Origin: DASZHA01 sp049644325 | Lineage (GTDB): Bacteria; Chloroflexota; Dormibacteria; DASZGP01 | DNA length: 7,213 nucleotides | Direction: 5' to 3' | NCBI GenBank assembly: GCA_049644325.1 | Contig: JBARRR010000132.1 | Location: 1-7,213, forward strand | Shown here: positions 4,044-7,213 of the stretch, in pieces | Position numbering within the stretch: the stretch's first letter is position 1 | How the letters are laid out: every line of letters begins with the position of its first letter | Position numbers and translations under genes: made by a program | The notes under the pieces: model-generated | Databases searched by the model: none | What the model was told of the DNA's origin: nothing | Seen by the model: the letters and a program-made list of their open reading frames with translations, nothing else

Positions 4044-5792
4044 TCAGACGATGGCGGGCGCGCGGTACTCGCCGAAGACCTCGCGCATCACGCCGCAGAT
4101 CTCGCCTAGGGTGGCGTAGGTCTCCACCGCCGCCAGGATCGGGGGCATCAAATCGGTCTTGGGGTCCTCGGCCGCCTGGTGCAATGAGTCCAGCGCGGCA
4201 CGGGCGGCGGCGCTGTCGCGCTTCGCCTTCATTGAGGCCAGCTTGGCCACCTGGGCCGTCTCCAGCGCGGCGTTGTCGGCGCGGAAGAACGTCGGCGTCT
4301 CCTCGTTCTCGTGGCGGTACTTGTTGACCCCCACGACGACCCGCTCCCCCGACTCGACCTCCCGTTCGAACTTATATGACTCCTCGGCGATGGCGCGCTG
4401 GTAGTAGCCGTCCTCGATGGCCCGGACGGCGCCGCCGACCTCCTTCTCGACCTTCTCCAGCTCGGCCCACGCCTGCCGCTCCAGCTCGTTGGTGAGGTGC
4501 TCGATGTAATAACTCCCCGCCATGGGGTCGACGGTGTCGGTCACGCCGATCTCCTCGGCGATGATCTGCTGGGTCCGGACCGCGATCTCCTGCGCCTTCT
4601 CGGTGGGGATGGCCAGGGCCTCGTCATAGCAGCTCAGCGCCATCGACTGCACGCCGCCGAGCACCGCCGAGAGCCCCTGGAAGGCGGCCCGGGCGATGTT
4701 GTTCTCAGGCTGCTGTGCGGTCAGCAGCGACCCGCCGGTCTGGGTGTGGGTGCGCAGCGTCAGGCTGCCAGGGTTCTCGGTGCCGTAGCGATCGCGGATC
4801 AGCTTGGCCCACATCCGCCGCAGCGCCCGGTACTTGGCGATCTCCTCGAAGAAGTCGATGTGGGTGTTGAAGATCCAGCTCAGCCGCCCTGCGAATTCGT
4901 CAATGCCGACGCCGCGCTCGAGGGTGGCGTTGATGTAGGCCATTGCGTTGGCGAAGCTGAAGGCGATCTCCTGGACCGCGGTCGAGCCCGCCTCGCGCAT
5001 GTGGTAGCCGGATAGCGAGATGGCGTTGAACTTGGGATGGTTGCGAGCGCAGAACGCTATCAGGTCGGCGGCCAGTCGCAGCGAGGGCTCGGGGGGGTAG
5101 ATGAACGTGCCCCGGGCGACGTACTCCTTGAGGACGTCGTTCTGGGTGGTGGCGTTGACCTGGTCGTCGGCTGCGCCCTGCTTCTTGGCGACGGCTATGT
5201 ACATGGCCGCCAGCACCGGCGCCGGGGCGTTGATGGTCATCGACGTGCTTATTTCGCTCATCGGGATGCCGTCGAAGAGGGTCTCCATGTCAGCCAGCGA
5301 GTCGATGGCAACGCCGACCTGGCCGACCTCGCCCTCGGAACGGGCGTCGTCCGAGTCGAGCCCCATCTGGGTCGGGAGGTCGAAGGCTACGGAGAGCCCG
5401 GGCTGCCCGTGCTCCAGCAGGAACTTGAAGCGCTTGTTCGATTCCTCGGCGGTGCCGAAGCCGGCGTACTGGCGAATCGACCAGGCGCGGCCACGGTACA
5501 TGTTGGGTTGGATACCGCGGGTGAACGGGAACTGGCCCGGCATCCCGAGGTCGCGCTCATAGTCGAGGTCGGCGATGTCGGCGGGCGTGTAGACGGTCTT
5601 CACGGGCAGGTGGGAGGGCGTCTCGAAGACCTTCTTGCGCTCCCCCCGGGCCAGCGACTTCTGCAGTGGACCCGCCTCCCACTCGGCCCGTAGCTTCTCC
5701 AGGCGGTCGAGGTCAAGCCCGCGGCGGCGGCCGTCGCCGCCTGCCCCGGCGCCAGGACCTGGGGCGGCCGGCGCCTTTTCAGCCTGTGCCAT
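4044..5792 (-). CDS. Methylmalonyl-CoA mutase-type large subunit, without cobalamin-binding domain
   Basis: A 582-residue acyl-CoA mutase large subunit, the TIM-barrel part that isomerises methylmalonyl-CoA and succinyl-CoA by a B12 radical mechanism. After a 25-residue Ala/Gly/Pro-rich leader come YERDLGMPGQFPFTRG (78-93), WSIRQYAGFGTAEESN (104-119), SVAFDLPTQMG (134-144), VARGTFIYPPEPS (225-237), SGYHMREAGST (261-271) and LRTHTQTGGSLLTAQQPENN (346-365). Counterparts of P. shermanii MutB specificity residues are present: R107 (Arg87), Y109 (Tyr89), S134 (Ser114), R227 (Arg207), H264 (His244) and R303 (Arg283). Isobutyryl-CoA mutase has Phe and Gln at the Tyr89 and Arg207 sites, so methylmalonyl-CoA is the best guess. 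The protein ends at ATLGEICGVMREVFGEYRAP like IcmA, with no C-terminal DxHxxG cobalamin domain. A separate small subunit must be supplied from outside the window. The start has no Shine-Dalgarno; TAGACT sits 8 nt upstream. Confidence 0.93.
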   Translation of the reverse strand: MAQAEKAPAAPGPGAGAGGDGRRRGLDLDRLEKLRAEWEAGPLQKSLARGERKKVFETPSHLPVKTVYTPADIADLDYERDLGMPGQFPFTRGIQPNMYRGRAWSIRQYAGFGTAEESNKRFKFLLEHGQPGLSVAFDLPTQMGLDSDDARSEGEVGQVGVAIDSLADMETLFDGIPMSEISTSMTINAPAPVLAAMYIAVAKKQGAADDQVNATTQNDVLKEYVARGTFIYPPEPSLRLAADLIAFCARNHPKFNAISLSGYHMREAGSTAVQEIAFSFANAMAYINATLERGVGIDEFAGRLSWIFNTHIDFFEEIAKYRALRRMWAKLIRDRYGTENPGSLTLRTHTQTGGSLLTAQQPENNIARAAFQGLSAVLGGVQSMALSCYDEALAIPTEKAQEIAVRTQQIIAEEIGVTDTVDPMAGSYYIEHLTNELERQAWAELEKVEKEVGGAVRAIEDGYYQRAIAEESYKFEREVESGERVVVGVNKYRHENEETPTFFRADNAALETAQVAKLASMKAKRDSAAARAALDSLHQAAEDPKTDLMPPILAAVETYATLGEICGVMREVFGEYRAPAIV

Positions 5793-5800
5793 ACGAGTTC

Positions 5801-5806
5801 AGTCTA
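5801..5806 (-). promoter_or_regulatory. Possible -10 box of the mutase gene (leaderless type)
   Basis: On the minus strand TAGACT is 8 nt before the ATG of the mutase gene (5792), with no Shine-Dalgarno and no good -35. It lies in the 71-bp divergent gap to the DUF5519 gene, the only upstream control space the two genes have. No clear -10 box or ribosome site was found for the DUF5519 side. Confidence 0.35.
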
Positions 5807-5863
5807 GCGTCGGCCCAAATCGCCGGGCATTTGCGTCGAATTGGTGGCATTCTCGATATCCAG

Positions 5864-6190
5864 ATGACAACCGCGATTGGAGCCGGTGAGCTGATACGGC
5901 GTGAAGTCGCCAGCTGGCCCGGCGTGGAGGCAATCCCCCACCGTTTCGGCGGCACCGAGTACCGCTACGGTCGCAAGGAGCTGGGCCACGTCCACGGCGA
6001 CCGGCTCGCCGACCTGCCGTTCCCGCGCCGCATCCATGACGAGCTGATCGGCAAGGGCCAGGCCGAGCTCCACCACGTCCTGCCCGACACCGGCTGGGTC
6101 AGCCGCTGGATCGGGTCGGCGGCCGAGGCCGACGAGGTCATCGCCCTGTTCCGCATCAACTACGACAGGTACGTCGCCTCGGCGAGCTAG
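5864..6190 (+). CDS. DUF5519 / luciferase-domain family small protein
   Basis: A 108-residue protein matching, by recall, the small 'luciferase domain' family (DUF5519, related to the domain in eukaryotic Cypridina/Renilla-independent luciferase-like proteins). Its bacterial members have no shown light-emitting role. Key blocks are IPHRFGGTEYRYGRKELGHV (24-43), the H-x-H-G-D-x-x-A-D-L-P-F-P-R core (H42, H44, D46, D50), the HHVLPDTGWVS stretch (70-80) and a C-terminal helix ADEVIALFRINYDR. The conserved His/Asp cluster could bind metal or act in catalysis; this is inference. Such proteins are usually about 100-160 residues, so the gene looks complete. I chose ATG 5864 because it precedes the first amphipathic helix; an in-frame TTG at 5831 would add 11 unremarkable residues. 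There is no Shine-Dalgarno. It diverges from the mutase gene by 71 bp and is followed by a hairpin and the kinase gene. Confidence 0.75.
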   Translation: MTTAIGAGELIRREVASWPGVEAIPHRFGGTEYRYGRKELGHVHGDRLADLPFPRRIHDELIGKGQAELHHVLPDTGWVSRWIGSAAEADEVIALFRINYDRYVASAS

Positions 6191-6216
6191 CCGACCAGCC
6201 CCGCGGCGCCGGTCGG
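6191..6216 (+). terminator. Hairpin directly after the DUF5519 stop
   Basis: A perfect 6-bp stem CCGACC (6191-6196) / GGTCGG (6211-6216) encloses a 14-nt GC-rich loop that allows two more pairs past one mismatch. It starts on the base after the stop codon. No T-tract follows, so termination would be weak or Rho-assisted. It may instead sit in the 5' leader of the kinase transcript. Confidence 0.3.
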
Positions 6217-6226
6217 ATACCGCACA

Positions 6227-6271
6227 ATGCAGCGGATGATGCATGTCCTGAAGAGCGGCGACCTCCGGTGA
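6227..6271 (+). CDS. Possible 14-residue leader ORF overlapping the kinase start
   Basis: ATG 6227 opens a short frame (MQRMMHVLKSGDLR) that ends at TGA 6269-6271. That TGA overlaps the GTG start of the kinase gene in the four bases GTGA, the arrangement typical of translationally coupled genes. The kinase start has no Shine-Dalgarno of its own; the bases before it (ACCTCC) even resemble the anti-Shine-Dalgarno. Coupling to an upstream reading frame would explain initiation. Against it: the ORF is very short, has no ribosome site itself and could be chance. It contains further in-frame ATGs at 6236 and 6239. Confidence 0.3.
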   Translation: MQRMMHVLKSGDLR

Positions 6272-7213
6272 CGGCGAGTCCAGGCAAATACCAGTTCACC
6301 GGGGTCATCGGCACGGGCGCCAGCGGCACTGTGCACATGGCCTACCACCATGACCTCGGGCGTTATGTAGCCATCAAAGAGCTCTCCCCGTCGCTGGCCC
6401 AGCAGCCCGGCTTCCTCGATCGCTTCCGCGCCGAGGCGCAGATCATGGCGCAGCTGGAGAGCCCCAACTGCGTCAAGGTCTACGAGTTCTACGAGGCGGA
6501 AGGCCGCGCCTTCCTGGTCGAGGAGCTGATCGAGGGCTCCTCCCTCCGCAAGGTCGTCAACCACGCCGGTACGCTCAGCGCCGAGCAGTCGATGGGCGTC
6601 CTCAAGGGGGCCCTCAGCGGCCTCGGCTATGCCCATGCGCTGGGTCTCGTCCACCGGGACGTCAAGCCCGAGAACATCCTGGTCGACACCGCCGGTGTCT
6701 CCAAGCTGGCGGACTTCGGCCAGGCCGTGTTCACCGGCATCGGGCCAGGGGCAGCCGGGGGCATCTCGCCCGGCACTCCCGCATACATGAGCCCTGAAGC
6801 GGTGCGGGGTGCTCCCCTGGACGCCCGCAGCGACGTCTACTCGGCGGGAGCGATGGTCTTCGAGCTGCTCACGGGACGGCCGCCATTCGTCGCCGACAGC
6901 CCCCTGGCGACCATGCGGATGCAGATGGAGGCACCCATCCCCGATCCCCGCGACCTCAACCCGAGCATCCCCGACGACGTCGCCTTCATGGTCGGCCAGA
7001 CGCTGGCCAAGGACCCGGCGCAGCGCCAGCAGAGCGCCAGCGAGTTCTTCAACCAGCTCAACGCCGCGGCCGTTGCGGGATACGGCGCCGACTGGGAGTC
7101 GCGGGCGTCGATCAAGCCCCTGGTGGCGGCGACGGTGGCAGCTGCCGCCGCCGCCCTGGCGGCGGCCCCGGTGCTGGCCGCGGACGCCGGTGGTGGCGCC
7201 AGTGGCGCGGCCC
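6268..7213 (+). CDS. Serine/threonine protein kinase (PknB/Hanks type), 3' end outside window
   Basis: 315 codons are visible of a eukaryotic-type Ser/Thr kinase. The catalytic domain (about 8-265) is intact: glycine loop GTGASGTV (15-22), VAIK with the ATP-binding K37, and helix-C E56. It continues with catalytic loop HRDVKPEN (H129, R130, D131, K133, N136), DFG (149-151), the P+1 stretch GTPAYMSPE (169-177, with Ser in place of Ala of APE) and DVYSAG (D189-G194). HRD Arg is present, so activation-loop phosphorylation control is plausible. After residue 280 comes a Lys followed by an Ala/Val-rich hydrophobic segment (284-305), a likely single membrane anchor. A Gly/Ala/Ser linker runs into the window edge, so an extracytoplasmic sensor domain may follow. 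GTG 6268 is the only reasonable start near the glycine loop. The signal sensed and the substrates are unknown. Confidence 0.93.
   Translation, partial: MTASPGKYQFTGVIGTGASGTVHMAYHHDLGRYVAIKELSPSLAQQPGFLDRFRAEAQIMAQLESPNCVKVYEFYEAEGRAFLVEELIEGSSLRKVVNHAGTLSAEQSMGVLKGALSGLGYAHALGLVHRDVKPENILVDTAGVSKLADFGQAVFTGIGPGAAGGISPGTPAYMSPEAVRGAPLDARSDVYSAGAMVFELLTGRPPFVADSPLATMRMQMEAPIPDPRDLNPSIPDDVAFMVGQTLAKDPAQRQQSASEFFNQLNAAAVAGYGADWESRASIKPLVAATVAAAAAALAAAPVLAADAGGGASGAA

Noticed and set aside
4497..5693. Long plus-strand open frames opposite the mutase gene
   Set aside because: Antisense shadows of a highly conserved enzyme; translations are His/Arg/Gly/Leu-rich without recognisable domains.
1..7213. 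Whole window checked for defence, phage, CRISPR, toxin-antitoxin or mobile-element systems
   Set aside because: No transposase, integrase, repeat array, terminal inverted repeats or toxin-like gene pair seen; every gene is assignable to a chromosomal enzyme, membrane or signalling family.

Overview
The window is GC-rich chromosomal DNA with tightly packed genes on both strands. It comes from a heterotrophic bacterium of the high-GC Terrabacteria type (Actinomycetota, Dormibacterota or Chloroflexota). That placement is an inference from several features: GC-dominated third codon positions, Lys/Ala-rich protein tails, a FadE-MaoC pair resembling the mycobacterial leucine/itaconate cluster, a stand-alone mutase large subunit, a Ser/Thr kinase, and several genes without a Shine-Dalgarno that look leaderless. 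I cannot resolve the phylum from sequence reading alone. I see no rRNA, tRNA, CRISPR array, insertion sequence, phage gene or replication origin.

Layout. (1) 1-644: the C-terminal end of an acyl-CoA dehydrogenase overlaps a MaoC-family enoyl-CoA hydratase by one base. (2) 645-1292: a 193-bp intergenic region carries a promoter with an 11-bp direct repeat, followed by a small DUF4870 membrane protein and a textbook C(UUCG)G terminator. (3) 1299-2308: a two-TM zinc-ribbon protein seems to lack any ATG/GTG/TTG start for its full reading frame. It is followed by an HhH-GPD base-excision-repair-type protein. (4) 2305-3266: a RidA-family protein (-) and a GNAT acetyltransferase (+) diverge from a 29-bp gap. 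RidA converges on the HhH-GPD gene, and the two stop codons share one CTAG. (5) 3280-5792, minus strand: a membrane-anchored YceI-like protein lies downstream of a stand-alone methylmalonyl-CoA-mutase-type large subunit. (6) 5864-7213: a DUF5519 (luciferase-domain) protein, then a membrane-type Ser/Thr protein kinase that runs off the window. The kinase's GTG start overlaps the stop of a possible 14-codon leader ORF.

How the genes fit together. The acyl-CoA dehydrogenase, MaoC hydratase and B12-dependent mutase all suit catabolism of branched-chain amino acids and short-chain acyl-CoAs. The remaining genes are single housekeeping or accessory genes with no clear common pathway. No convincing new multi-gene system is visible. 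The most unusual points are details of gene starts: the non-AUG start candidate, the leader ORF before the kinase, the compact divergent leaderless promoters, and the repeated -10-like element before DUF4870.
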